Assembly: GCA_963932145.1 (NCBI GenBank)
Contig: OZ010573.1
Location: 86,707,326-86,771,325 of the forward strand
Origin: Acanthosepion lycidas
Taxonomy: Eukaryota > Mollusca > Cephalopoda > Sepiida > Sepiidae
Direction of reading: 5' to 3'
DNA: 64,000 nt
Shown here one piece after another: positions 52,652 to 63,975 of this stretch. Position numbers and translations under genes: made by a program. The notes beneath the pieces are model-generated. The model saw only the letters and a program-made list of their open reading frames with translations, searched no databases and had not been told where the DNA came from. Numbering within the stretch: position 1 is the stretch's first letter; each line of letters starts with the position of its first letter.

Positions 52652-52655
<4 letters not shown>
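52012..52655 (-). mobile_element. Internally deleted mariner
   Basis: 25-base TIRs 52012-52036 and 52631-52655 (TTAGRTTGTCCSAAAAGTT type) match at 22 of 25. Total 644 bp, about half a full mariner. The 5' half, with the transposase start and DNA-binding domain, is missing, so the right TIR runs directly into the catalytic domain. The right TIR abuts (TA)n, so its TA target cannot be placed. Confidence 0.88.
52091..52630 (-). pseudogene. Mariner transposase, catalytic domain only
   Basis: Reading from the right TIR: PKVCKDKRWIQKGQ holds the first Asp, in a frame without its own start. The open frame 52091-52558 gives VWWNFEGIVHFELVPNGR, then LMQQDNAKPHT (second Asp, about 52388), and HPAYSPECAPSDYGLF (third Asp, DD34D spacing pattern). 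It ends ADRWQKVLENDGLYFEE, the normal mariner C-terminus. The N-terminal paired-like DNA-binding half is deleted, so it could not bind TIRs. One short frame change lies near 52560. Confidence 0.88.

Positions 52656-52723
<68 letters not shown>
52656..52723. repeat. (TA)n microsatellite
   Basis: Between the mariner right TIR and module copy 5. Confidence 0.95.
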
Positions 52724-52724
<1 letters not shown>

Positions 52725-52786
52725 CACGAGATCGGTGGAAAATGAGCATAGCAGGATAATAACGGCCTTAAACTTGACGAAAACAA

Positions 52787-52793
<7 letters not shown>
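52724..52793 (+). repeat. (TA)n-associated module, copy 5
   Basis: Full module GCACGAGATCGG...AAACAAAATTTTAT, with (TA)n on both sides (52656-52723, 52794-52830). Confidence 0.85.
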
Positions 52794-52830
<37 letters not shown>

Positions 52831-52834
<4 letters not shown>

Positions 52835-54247
52835 AACGACGAAATTATTCGTACACCAATCAATTTTCAATATTTTAATCTATTTCCCAGAATCTAATGC
52901 TCGTATAATGTCAGGTTTTTTTCCGGATTTCTGTTAACGTGGTATTTATTACACAACACTGATAAATTATGAAATAAAAGTACAATATTGTTTGTTTATT
53001 TAATTTTTTAATGTATGTAAAAAAACGAACGCGTTACTTTTTTTTCTAAATCGGGAAAACTTTAAAAACTTTTTCCGATATTAAAATAAAACATAACTTG
53101 TTTTTGTTTATATACCCTCTCTTGTAGTTAAAAAGATGAACAAAAAACACAAAATACGTTTAAAACTACTTTAAAAATGTTTCAATTTCTTTCACAACTT
53201 TTGCTTACATCTTATAAGTGGGGTTTATCCTCACCAGCTGACAGTGCGTTTTGGAGAGAATTTTTTTTTATTGCTGATTTGGCTGGCATTTGAGTCAGCC
53301 ATTTCAAAAACAAAATGGCTTCATTTGAACCCTATCTTCCTTATCGTTGCTTTTTTTTTTTTTGCAAAATTATTGAAATTATGGTATTGATTTTTTTTCT
53401 TTTCTGAAAACTCACCGCGGACTAAAAGTACCGCCCAGTACGAAACGACTCTCTCCACACCTACACCACTGACTTCTCTCTAAGCTTTATGACCCTATAA
53501 ATTACATGATTGGATCAGTACTGTCACATAGAAATGAACTGTAAATAAGTTTATCTAAATCTGAAGTGTCTGGTGTTTTTATGACGAAAAGTAAAATTTA
53601 AGAAGGTGGTATTCAGAACATCTACACACCACTGAAAAGAGAATAAAATAATTTGATAAATAAATGAAAAAGTCTGAGGAAATGTGCCACTTGGCTATAA
53701 TGTTCTTTTGTAGGTTTATATAAGCAGTGAAAGTAAGAAGTAAAGACAGTTCAGATGCCGACCGTAGATGGAGTATATACCGTCCCTCGAGACAGAGAGT
53801 TCCAGACAGCCCTGAGAGAGTTGTGAGCTGCACGGGTGATGTAGAGTTGGAAAGAAGGTTTATAGGAGAGTCGGAGTTCTCACCGAACGAAGGGGAGTCC
53901 TCGTCTGTTTGACACTCTTGAGAAAAGTAGCAGATCATGTCTCAAGTGTCTACCTAGCCATAGCCAGAGTAAATTTCTGAAAAAACAAATATATTAGAAA
54001 CAGTAATTCGCATTTTCGTTTCTTATTATATCGTTATTTTCATATTTCGTTTTCTTTGCATACGTACATGTGGACTTTCCCAATTTTTGTGCACACCGAT
54101 CATTATAAAAAGAATACATATTCGTTTCCTGTCGAGAAAGTTTCCTTTCGATATTCATGTCACTATATAGTAATTTCAATTTGTTTATAACATAATCAGA
54201 AACACGTGTAGCCACGTATTTAACGACTGCGAGTTTCATGTAAGATA
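52831..54247. other. AT-rich region; one GC-richer open patch
   Basis: 53727-53912 is open on plus (RRWSIYRPSRQRVPDSPERV) and, longer, on minus (53579-53938). It is GC-richer than its surroundings. I recognise no family. It could be an exon relic or a repeat. Poly-T runs are at 53036, 53263 and 53350. Confidence 0.35.
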
Positions 54248-54304
54248 CAATCGTCAGGTGCTGATCGAAAATTCATTGATTTTTCAGTTGGCACCTGACG
54301 ATTG
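54248..54304. repeat. 14-bp stem inverted repeat
   Basis: CAATCGTCAGGTGC (54248-54261) and GCACCTGACGATTG (54291-54304) are exact reverse complements around a 29-base AT-rich spacer. Possible MITE core or cruciform. Confidence 0.7.
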
Positions 54305-54444
54305 CATCGTGAATGATACACAAAGTTGTCCTACCGGTGAGAAATAAATTCTATACTTATTATTGGTATACATTTTAGTTCTGTTATTTTACACTGAACA
54401 CTGTTTTATTGCCACCAGCACTCAATGTGTGATACTTTATATAT

Positions 54445-54880
54445 ACAGGGTGTATCAAAAATAATTTACAAACTTTAGGAGTAGGTTCCTTACCCCAGAA
54501 CAAGGTAAAATATCCATATAAACATATGCCCAAAAGTGAGTGATCAGAGGGCGAAAGACATTGCCCATGTTCCAAATTATACGGATACAACAGCTGCTCT
54601 TGAAGTATCCTCCATGCGGTACTATGACCTGTATAACATGTTAGGACCATTTGATGTATGTTGATACATGGCTCGTCTCCTTCAGTATGTAGAATGCTTT
54701 CTTCATGGTCAGTCGTACGAGCGGATATCAGTCTACCTCGATCCATAGTTTGTGGTGCCACGGATCTTGTCTCAGCAACTGTTGAATGACTCAGCTTCCT
54801 ACGGCTTGGAAACGCAAGCTGATACAGTTGCGCAACTTTGCGTCCATTACCGTCAATTTCGAAGGATCTATTTACGACTG
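54445..54880 (-). pseudogene. DNA transposon fragment, HTH part of an IS630/Tc1-like protein
   Basis: The minus frame (54384-54962) contains PSRRKLSHSTVAETRS and STAWRILQEQLLYPYNLEHG, then LSPSDHS. This resembles the 'HSTVWRVLREQLLYPYHLQRVQ.L.P.D' segment of IS630/Tc1-like transposases found in many invertebrates. The catalytic part is missing, as the sequence jumps to ACAGGGTGTATCAAAAATAA (54446-54465, plus strand), a typical GGGTGT-type terminus. So an internally deleted copy keeps one end and the N-terminal DNA-binding domain. The other end was not found. Confidence 0.55.
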
Positions 54881-54961
54881 CCCCGGATTTTGCTGTTGTG
54901 TATTCTAACCTGACAAAGGAAGAAATAGATATAATCCCCAGCGCAAAAAAATCTGTCCTCA

Positions 54962-55906
54962 TTCATAATGGGGACCAATGAATAAAAAACAATAATGACA
55001 TGTTTGACATCAGTATGGGATCTTTAGACTCTGCAGAGTCCTCTGAAGTTGTTGGTCTTTTAATACTGTACAACTTGACTGCGCACCGTGAAATAGATAT
55101 TAAGGACATCGGACTGTATAGAGATGACGGGCTCATGGTATTGAGGAGTTCTACTAGTTTTAAAATAGAGAAAATTAGAAAAATTATATTTAGTGAATTT
55201 AAAAATCTAAACTTAAAGATAACAGTCTGTACTAAATTGAAAAAGGTAAACTTCCTCGACGTAACTCTAGATTTAACAAACAACACATACCAACCTTATA
55301 GAAAACCAAATACTAACCCCTTATATATACACTCGAAGTCAAGCCACCCTCCATCCATAATTAAATATATACCCTCATCCATAGAAAATAGAATCAGCAT
55401 TAACTCCTATAACAAAGAAATATTCCAACAACACAGTAGCTTTTATAACGCTGTCATAAAAAATAGTGAATACAAGAATGCAAACATTAATTATAGAAAC
55501 AATTGTACTAACAAGAAAAAAAAACAGGAAAAGAAAAATCATTTGGTATACCCCTCCGTTCAACCAAATGGATAGTATTAAACTAGGACAGAAACTCCTA
55601 ACTTTAATTGAAAAACACTTCCCTACCAGTAGTAGGATTAGTAATATATTTAATAAGAACACCCTAAAATTGAGTTACAGCTGCACTGAAAATCTAGAAT
55701 GTATAATAAAAAAACAGAATAATAAAATCCTGAACAAACCCCCATGGCTGAATAGTATTAATAAAAACCCTACACTTAAATTAGACAAAAAACAGTGAAA
55801 AATTATGTGATTGTAGAAACCCAGAAGACTGCCCATTGGAAAATAAATGCTGCGTCAAATCTATGGTATACCAATGTACTATCTCATCCACTGAGACTCC
55901 TAATAC
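54962..55906 (+). pseudogene. Penelope-like element, RT part (5'-truncated, frameshifted)
   Basis: Frame 55000-55575: MFDISMGSLDSAESSEVVGL, then the catalytic box GLYRDDGL (YRDD at 55117-55128). Next come KLKKVNFLDVTLDL, YQPYRKPNTNPLYIHSKSS and HPPSIIKYIPSSIENRIS, which are in order and well preserved. A one-base shift near 55540 moves to 55466-55798: KRKIIWYTPPFN, KLSYSCTENLECIIKK. A further shift gives KLCDCRNPEDCPLENKCC and KSMVYQCT. That is the Cys-rich linker preceding GIY-YIG in Penelope-like elements. The element is cut at 55907 by the 1.84-kb insertion and resumes at 57749. Confidence 0.8.
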
Positions 55907-55907
55907 T

Positions 55908-57748
55908 GTGATGTCCCCCCGGTGTCGCTGCGCCAAATGTGACGTCTGCCTGGTTGCGTCCGTCGTGCTATCCTGTCCTGTGACGAGCAACTGGCTTGGT
56001 ATTAGTCGCGGCACCAAATGTGACGTTCTAACCTTTTGGTGATTCGGATGGGAATCTGGTTAGATTCGGTATCAGCCTTGTCGTTCCCAGCTCGCTTCCA
56101 ACGTCTGGTTACCGAAGTAACTGCTTTGATTTCCAGTCTAACCTACCCACGGTGTGAATTGATCTTAGGCAGACGAAATCAATCAGTCGCCGGGCCGTAA
56201 TGCAAGTTGAGTTCGAACAAGGGTGATATCGCAGAAGTATATGTAAAAGAAAATAAAATAATAACTCGAAAAGTTCAAATATGTTAAGAAAGGATAACAA
56301 TATTTTATATATCGTTGCTGAATACAGGACTACGTCTACTTCCCAAACCCGCTATATGGATTCGTGACACTTTGTGTTTGTTAGGCAAGTCTTAACATCC
56401 TAAGTTGTTTGTTCTTTAAGAAACTGCTTCTTGGTGTATCTTCAGACGATATTCGTGAAACTTGTTTTGGTGGTGTGAGTCTAAGTCGTTCTTCAAAAAT
56501 AAATTGTTCTTGGCAAGAAGTTGAGGTCGTGATGCCTGGAATCTTAGTCAGCTTCTGCGAGGCGGGTCTTCAGAGCGCTCAGCTCACTGCAACTGCTTGC
56601 CTCTCTGTCTCCAAGCGCAACTGGCACTGGAACTCGAACTGATTTTCGCTCGCTGCGACTTTGCTTATATGGACGCCGACCAAAACCGGGGTGGGCTTGT
56701 CGGCGTTTGAGGTTCCTTGATAATTCTCAACCCACAATCCACTTATTTGGTTTCGGTCAGGAAAATTTTATTATTTGCCATTTTTGGAAGTCTTTCGTCT
56801 TCCCACTGCCTTCTGTTCTCATATTGGTATCTCACCATGCCCTCAGAGGGTGTCAACGGGTTTCCCCTCTCTCTCACCGTGGCATCTCACACCTATCCCT
56901 TCAGGGGGGAGCAACAGACCCTCCCCTCCTTCTTCACATGATTACCTCCGCCCAATACACCTGCTATCATTCAGCCAATGGGCGCTCAGCGGCGTGGGTG
57001 TGGCCAGACTAACCTCGGTTTAAAAAATCTTGCTCAAAGAAAAAAAAAAATTATCCTTTTTTTTCTTTTCACTTTTCCTTTTCCTTCTTCTCTTCGAGGA
57101 GACCTCACCCTAGACTCTTTATCTCTACCGAATCGCCTGGAATTCGTCAATCAGCTTTTCGCCATCACCAAGCGGGTGGCCACCCAGACGTACCTGCACT
57201 CCTGGCGCCAACCACTGATCTGATAAAACAGTTTCGCTATTATAGCCGAATTTCATATGGAATTCGTCAACGAGATTTTCGCCAATTATCAAGTGGGTGG
57301 CCATCTGAACATATTTGCATTCTTGGTGTCAATTACTGATCCGATAAAATAGTTTCGCTATCCCAGACCAGTCTGACGATAAACAGATGCTCCTCTCAAT
57401 GATTTCTACATATAGACAAAGGCTTAACCTTTCCTTCATGGTGGTCAGCGGACACTTTTGTTTTTATAATTCTGCGACACAGTTAATTTTTTATCTATTT
57501 AGAATTCTGTCTCTGAGGTTATTTGACCAACCTGGAATTTTCACCCGCCTCGTAACATAAATCAGTTTAATCCAGTATCTTCCTTTCTCGACAATGGACA
57601 TAAAAATCTTACCACTCTTCCTTGTCAGAAAAATATCACCGCTTAATGTCCTTTTCGTGATGGCTTCTTATCACCTAAATTTAATTCTCGCCTTTCTTTT
57701 TCTTTCTTTTTCTTTCTTTTTCCCTTTTAGCAAGCCAAATAGTGTCAC
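55908..57748. mobile_element. 1.84-kb insertion splitting the Penelope-like element (probable long solo LTR)
   Basis: Flanked by AATACT on both sides (55902-55907, 57749-57754), a 6-base target duplication. Ends read (T)GTGATGTCC...AGTGTCAC(A). It has no long frame and is GC-richer than its host. Around 56970-57030 it has promoter-like signals: CAGCCAATGGGCG (CCAAT) then CGGTTTAAAAAATC. An imperfect tandem duplication of about 120 bp lies at 57136-57362 (TGGAATTCGTCAA...CAGTTTCGCTAT). This fits a solo LTR of a long-LTR retrotransposon. No second copy in the window tests this. Confidence 0.6.
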
Positions 57749-57966
57749 AATACTAATATGATATACATTGGGTCTACGAAGAATGAATTTAAAGCCAGAT
57801 GGAGGCAGCATAAGTGATCTTTCAACAATATAAATAAAAGAAATCAGACATCTCTATCTAAATATTTTAAAATTTTTATTATCAAAGATAAAAATCAAGA
57901 TGAACTGTTGAATCTTCGTAATGAGATATTTTCTAAATGTAGACATAAGAAGAGATTCAAAACATA
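57749..57966 (+). pseudogene. Penelope-like element, GIY-YIG endonuclease tail
   Basis: Plus strand: YIGSTKNEFKARWRQHK, a stop, then SFNNINKRNQTSLSKYFK and ELLNLRNEIFSKCRHKKRF followed by the natural stop. It carries the YIG half of GIY-YIG, the Arg of the 'FKxRWxxH' helix and the terminal 'KRxEIxSKCRHxNKF'. The GIY half and much of the middle are missing or lost at the insertion site. This nuclease would nick target DNA for the RT. Confidence 0.8.
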
Positions 57967-58109
57967 AACACCGTTTTGTAACTTTCTGTCACTTATGTCA
58001 GTTCCATCTTGGTTCAAAACATCGGGCATGACATTTTAACGGAATGACTATTATGTTTATTTTGTTTATCTCTATATAGATCATTGTGTGTGTTTTTGTG
58101 ATGCGCTAT

Positions 58110-58110
<1 letters not shown>
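57967..58110. other. Probable Penelope-like 3' UTR
   Basis: Follows the GIY-YIG stop. No frame. Ends in a (T)32 run at 58111-58141. Confidence 0.4.

Positions 58111-58141
<31 letters not shown>
58111..58141. repeat. Poly-T run
   Basis: About 31 T residues. Confidence 0.95.
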
Positions 58142-58143
<2 letters not shown>

Positions 58144-58147
58144 GCCC

Positions 58148-58310
58148 AAATTGTTGAAATTTTACTTACTTATTTCTTAAATTCTAATTTATATGTATGT
58201 ATTTGTACGTATTTGTATGAATGTGGGTATATGTGTATATATAAATTGTTGAAATTTTACTTATTTAGTTTTTAAATTCTAATTTATATGTATGTATTTG
58301 TATGTATGTG

Positions 58311-58315
<5 letters not shown>
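58148..58315 (+). repeat. Tandem duplication of about 97 bp
   Basis: AAATTGTTGAAATTTTACTT begins at 58148 and again at 58243. Both units run through CTAATTTATATGTATGTATT to GTGGGTATAT. Confidence 0.85.
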
Positions 58316-58365
<50 letters not shown>

Positions 58366-59000
58366 ATGTATGTGTATGTATGTATGTATGTACTTGGCTA
58401 CGGGTATATGTAGGTATATATTTAGGGGTGTGTGTATTTGTATATATGTGTATGTATATGTATGGATATGTGTGTGTATGTGTATATATTCATGTATACG
58501 TATGTGGGTGTAGTATATACATGTATGTATACGAGTAGATGTTTGTGTATATGTATGTGTGTGTGTGTGTATATACATGTGTGTGTGTCTATGTATATAT
58601 GTATATATATGGATGTATGTGTGTGTGTGTACATGTATATGTATGTATGTGTGTGTGTGTATGTATATATATACATATATATATGTATGTATATATATAT
58701 ATGTGTGTGTGTATGTGTATGTATGTATGTATGTATATATTTATATATATATGGAGGTGTGTGTGTATGTGTATGTGTGTATATATGTAGGTGTAATTAT
58801 TTCTTTATCATATGCGTGGTAATTATTAGAAAGCGCTTAGTATCTGAGATATTGAATCAGATATATGTATATGTGTGTGTGTGTATGTATATGTATGTGT
58901 GTATGTATGTGTGAATATGTGGATTTACGTGTATGTGTACATGGATATATGTAAGTGTGTATGTAGGTACACGGCGATGTGTATGTATATACGTGTATAA
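58313..59000. repeat. Long GT/TA/TATG microsatellite field
   Basis: (TA)n then some 650 bases of mixed TG, TATG and TA repeats with a short unique island at 58795-58860. The Cys/Val/Tyr-rich and Thr/His-rich frames on both strands are repeat translation. Confidence 0.95.
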
Positions 59001-59543
59001 CTTATTGTGTATGTGTGATTTTGCATGCGTTTTGAACATAAAAATATAGGTCCTCGCCAGATTAGATAATCGTCATATTTATTGTTTATAATATTTGATT
59101 TGTAACCTGCAGTCGATATTATTTTTGTCAAATTTTCTCAATTACACAGCGTCCCTTGCAATTTTAATTTCACCCGCCCCATCTTTCTTCCCCACCACTT
59201 CTTTCCTTACCTCTCCCTCCTTCTTTAAGATTTGATCGGCCATGGTGTGTGTATTGTCACCTCGATGTGTATCCTTATACTGTTTTAGACATCCGTCAAC
59301 AGTCTTTTTCCCCCTTCCACTCACACCTAATTTTAAATAAAACTCTCTCTGTTAAACCCCTCTCTTATAAACTAACATTCGTCCCACACTCTCATAATTA
59401 CACTCTCTCTAAATTCTATTTTTATTTCCGGAGTGGGTTTTTTTCTGTTTTCTTTTTGAATTTGTAGGTCTGATGAATTGGATCGTATTTACGATTCCAA
59501 TGGAATAAATTATGACCATGGAATATTAGTGTTTAAGCCTTTT

Positions 59544-59547
<4 letters not shown>
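59001..59547. other. Pyrimidine-rich region
   Basis: 59155-59420 is strongly C/T-rich on the plus strand (CCACCACTTCTTTCCTTACC). No coding motif. A second pyrimidine-rich stretch at 59975-60120 has a similar look but no clear alignment. Confidence 0.4.

Positions 59548-59601
<54 letters not shown>
59548..59601. repeat. (TA)n microsatellite
   Basis: TA run. Confidence 0.95.
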
Positions 59602-59603
<2 letters not shown>

Positions 59604-59689
59604 GCATATATCTGTTTCATTGAACAAATTCACGCCATCTGCACATTCTTTACACATTCTTTCACCTCCAACCAACACTAGCAAAACCA

Positions 59690-59907
59690 TATATATATAT
59701 ACATATATATATGAGCTCTTTTTTAGTTAGTTAGTTGTTTACTCGTATCTGAGCTTCAGACCTGCATCTGTGCGATTTTTTTCGGCAGAAGTTCATGTTT
59801 GTAGCTCTTTCTTTTTTTAAAACCTTTTTTTCCCTCGAGATTGATTTGATTATTTGCAAATCAAGAATTCGAGGGTTTTCGAGACGAGTCTAGTTTTCTA
59901 TATTTGT

Positions 59908-59965
<58 letters not shown>
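59690..59965 (-). repeat. Dispersed module between (TA)n tracts, copy 2
   Basis: 59712-59905 is the reverse complement of 28612-28800. It is flanked by short TATA/ACATATATATATG (59690-59711) and (TA)n at 59911-59965. Confidence 0.75.
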
Positions 59966-59967
<2 letters not shown>

Positions 59968-60405
59968 CAGCCTCTTTCGATTTACTTCCCTCTTCCCCTC
60001 TCTCCTTGTCGTAACACTCAATTGTATATATCTGTATTACTGTCTTCTGTCTCCTCTCTCTTTTCCATTTTTCCTTTCCTTTTCACCCCACTACCCTCCC
60101 ATTTCTATATATCATTTCCGTTAAGTTAACCCTCTAAATCCGGTCATGGTCCGGTCACTCCTCCTACCCCAATATAACGCACGCTTAAGAGAGATATAAA
60201 ATTAACCGCTCCCTACACTCTACCTTGTCTCTTTAACTACAACCCTCACCTCCCACTCCTGTTAAATTACAAATATTACACTACCCATCAATTTTTAATC
60301 TCATTTTTCCTTTCATTTCGATGTTACCTGAATGATCCGGAGTCCTTTAAAAGGATTTTGGTGAAATAAATTATTGTAATTGTACTTTAAAGTGGTCTGT
60401 TTTTC

Positions 60406-60410
<5 letters not shown>
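59966..60410. other. Pyrimidine-rich, unassigned
   Basis: No frame. Near 60339 TCCGGAGTCCTTTAAAAGGA contains the palindrome TCCTTTAAAAGGA. Nothing else recognised. Confidence 0.35.

Positions 60411-60445
<35 letters not shown>
60411..60445. repeat. (TA)n microsatellite
   Basis: TA run. Confidence 0.95.
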
Positions 60446-60447
<2 letters not shown>

Positions 60448-62889
60448 GAGTTTTCTTTTAGAATCACCGGTAAAAATTCCTAAAAACTTAAACCCACGAC
60501 CCTGATTAAATGTAATGTATTGGTCCTTTTATTATATAAATAAAAGGATCATCAGATGCAAAGAGGCCAGGGAAATAGCTGCTTAAGCTTTTGCCTTAGG
60601 AAATAGTCGACAGATAGCAATTAATCTTTGAAGTTGACCCATTTTTTTTAGAAAAAATTTCGGTACGGGCATATGCACGTGTCAAACGAACTCTTGTTAA
60701 AATTGTCCATATAGATAAAGACATGATAAAAAAGCATGTTAAGTTCTAGCTATGAGAGACAAAAAATATGAAAAAAAAACATAAAATTTGAAGGTAATGA
60801 AAATAAAGGGAAAAGATGGCCAGCATATTCCCCCCAGATATATAAATATAAATTTGGCGCGACGATTATATGTGATTTTAAAAATCGACACTGAATTTCT
60901 CAAAGAATGTTTTTTGCTATTGTTTCACCCGAACGACTTTCACCTTGAGAACTACTCCATAATAACTCCATCATATAGCAGCTTTAAAGTCCTTCCTAGT
61001 TCTTTCGATAAAAATGTCCTCTCTCCTTTCGCAAAGACACGAACGTTCAATGATTTTTAAACTGTACGAAACTACGTAACCTTCTATTTTTACTTGTGAA
61101 AATTTATTCTTATTTTAACACTAGTTTTACTAGCACTTTTATCTTTGCTTTTTATCACTTTACGATAGGTTGATAAAATAAATTTCCACACGTCTCCTTA
61201 AACCTTAAGCAAATCTTACACGGCAGAAATATTTAAATTAGATACCTCCAAAAAGTCGTATACCTAAGGTTTAAATGCATTTTTCATAAAGGAAAATTCC
61301 TTTACAAAGCTTTCCAACCGCTTCAATTGAAAGCTAAAGGATTAAATCTTCTAATTCCAGAGAAAAAATACTGTGGATTATTTCATATAGAAGTTCAATT
61401 GATTTTTAATCGATGCTTCCGAGAAACCAATCGCAACGGCTATTTTTAACTTTTTTTTTTTTTTAGAGAAATGTAAACGAACTTACTTTTCGGTTTCGAA
61501 AATCCCGCTAAAATAAAATATACATTTCTGAAACTTTACTTTCGTAAAATTAACAAATTTGAAGTTAAATTAATCTGTTCTGAAACAAATATCATTTATA
61601 GCATTAAATTGTCTAGACAAACATTTCTTGACATAGGTGTATTGTTATTTTCACGTCTCCATCGATAATTTGATGGCTGAATGTGTTGACAGGTTTAGTA
61701 TGGTGCACGAAAATTGACATAAAGTTTGTTTGTTTTTTGGTTTCTTATAATAATTTAAAATACTATAAAAATTTCTTACATTATTGAGTTATCTCTTTCA
61801 TTATTTAAAAGCTAAGATAATGATAAATAATTTTATTAATTATTAATATTACATTAAGTTATTACATTTTTAATTTAATAACTGAGATAATAACTAATAA
61901 AATTATTATAATATTAAAAATTAAAATATCTCAGTAAGTTAATAATTTAGATAAATGAGATGATTTTATTATCTCAATTTAATTTAATAACTGAGAGTGC
62001 GATAAGACCTTTACATGTCGAGTGCCTTTACCCAACGAGGAGACAATCCTTGAAACACGTGATCTTTTAGAAATAATGTACACTTATGAGATCTCATAGT
62101 AAAAAGATATAACGCACAAAATAATATTTTTAATTATGGTAAAAAGTTTTGGTAGCATTATTGGTATTAAGCTTTTAATTTTCGCTTAGTAAATATGGTC
62201 TTTATTTAAAAACTTAATAACCTACCCCACACTCTGTTAGGAAGAATTTTAAAAATAAAACTTAAAATTAAAGAAAAATGAAAAAATCTAAAAGAAAAAT
62301 GCAAAAAATTCTCGTAAAAATTCTTTATTCATCGAAATTTTTTTCCTTCAGATAATAATGGCCTTAATGTATATTATTTATAAAAGAAAATAAAAGCCTA
62401 TCTAATTTGATAATTAGATAGTTTCTTGCAGTTTTTATTTTACGATTTGGAGCAGATTTTTAAAAAGATTGCAGTAGTTGTGGAAGTATCTGTTTAATAT
62501 ACAAACATGTTACTATTGAACCAGCTATCTGCAACCGTCTGTTTTTTTTAATACTTTAGTTTCTCGCACTTCTCACCTTGGAAATACCTTTGCGATTTCT
62601 TGCTTTCCATCCCTCTACATTTTTCAACAACTTGAATGCGATGTGAATCGACATCTTCTGTTTTCCTGAATTTTGTTCCTTTGTTGTTCTTTTCCCCACT
62701 TCTAACTAAAAATCTTTCACTTCCGGTAATTTCCTGCGTCGTAGTGGCATTATTGCCTTGCTTAGAGTCAAATGATTAACAAAGCAACCCCCCCCCACAC
62801 ACACACACAAAAGAAAAAAATTACTAGATTACAATTAACATCAGAAATTTGTCAGAAATTTGTCAAACCATCTTGACTAGGTTTTGAAT
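60446..62889. other. AT-rich region, no supported gene
   Basis: The plus frame 60788-61060 has no motif. 61790-61990 holds several interleaved ATTATTAAT/ATTAATAAT inverted motifs with TAACTGAGATAATA repeats. Nothing else recognised. Confidence 0.4.
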
Positions 62890-63880
62890 TCTTTCTTTTT
62901 ATGTGCCATATCCTTTCAGGACGTAGGCGATCATGGCTCTCCACCTCCCTCTATCTCTTGCAACTCTCAACAAGTTCCTTACCTTTGCTACCTTCCACAG
63001 ACCATGATCTGTCATCCACTTGCTTAAGTCCACCAGGTATATCACACATTGTTTTCCTTTGTCTCTTTTCCCCTCTATTCAACCCATGAGTATCAAATTC
63101 TCCAGGCCCTCCTTGCTCATTATGTGTCCCAAAAACTTCAGCTCTTCTTCATGTTGAGTATAAGCCTCCTTCTTGTTTGAATCTTCTCTAAAACCTCATC
63201 GTTGCTCACACACTCGATCCATGATATCAGTATACTTTTGTAGAACCACATCTCCGTCGCCTCAAGTCTCTTCTACATCTTTGAGCAGTCCGTCCAACAT
63301 TCGCTGCCGTAAAGAAGGACAGATATCACGTAACAGATCAGTATTCTTTTCTTTGTTACCAAAGTAATCCTCCTGTCTGGTAATATTCTGCTCAGCTTTT
63401 GGAATGTGTCATTGACCATCACAATACATCTACGCATCTCAGTGTCGCACTCACCGTCCTTTGTCAAAACGTTTACCAGATATTTAAACTTTCACGTTTG
63501 TTGATTCTAGTGTTCTCGACTTGCTAATTACATTTCGGGCTCATCCTCTTACTGATGAATAAGATTAGTCCCTTCTCGTCACTCTCCGTCGCTTCCTTCT
63601 GTAGGATATTTTTAATTTCCTTTCTGTGTCTGCTATCATTACTGTGTCATCTGCGTATCTTATTATTTATTTATTGTTATAAAGATTGTGGCTGCCAATG
63701 CTAAATCCCTAATTCCCTGAACTAGTTCCCCATGCATGCAATTTGCTGCCAGTATAGGTTCCTGATTATTCTGGTGTTTTTCCCGAATATATCATGGTTG
63801 CTGAGCAGGTCCAACAGATCCTTCTGGCGTACTTTGTCGAAGGTCTTTGCTTAGTCTATGAAATATAAGTACACATATGA
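62890..63880 (-). pseudogene. RTE-like LINE, RT palm to C-terminus, decayed
   Basis: Minus strand from 63880: AKTFDKVRQKDLLDLLS (RT 'YxKAFDxVxH' region, 63800-63860), then the intact catalytic box RYADDTVMIADTER (about 63620-63660). Next is 63273-63467 with RRITLVTKKRILICYVISV and LLYGSECWT, a hallmark of RTE/BovB-type and related LINEs. It closes with EELKFLGHIMSKEGLENLI, a worn 'GKRxRGRQ' stretch, LSKWMTDHGL and RDRGRWRAMIAYVLKGYGT near 62900. Stops separate the pieces. The 5' part is cut by the microsatellite at 63904. Confidence 0.78.
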
Positions 63881-63904
63881 CTTCTTACTACGCTCTCACA
63901 AAAT

Positions 63905-63973
<69 letters not shown>
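63905..63973. repeat. (CA)n-(TA)n microsatellite
   Basis: CA run to about 63922, then TA to 63973. It sits at the 5' truncation of the adjacent LINE. Confidence 0.95.

Positions 63974-63975
<2 letters not shown>

Noticed and set aside
55908..57748. Host gene promoter (CCAAT and TATA-like box at 56970-57030)
   Set aside because: It lies inside a segment with a 6-bp target duplication and no downstream gene, so an LTR promoter is the simpler reading.
58279..59039. Several Cys/Val/Tyr-rich frames up to 160 residues
   Set aside because: They are GT/TATG repeat read in several phases, with no unique coding sequence.
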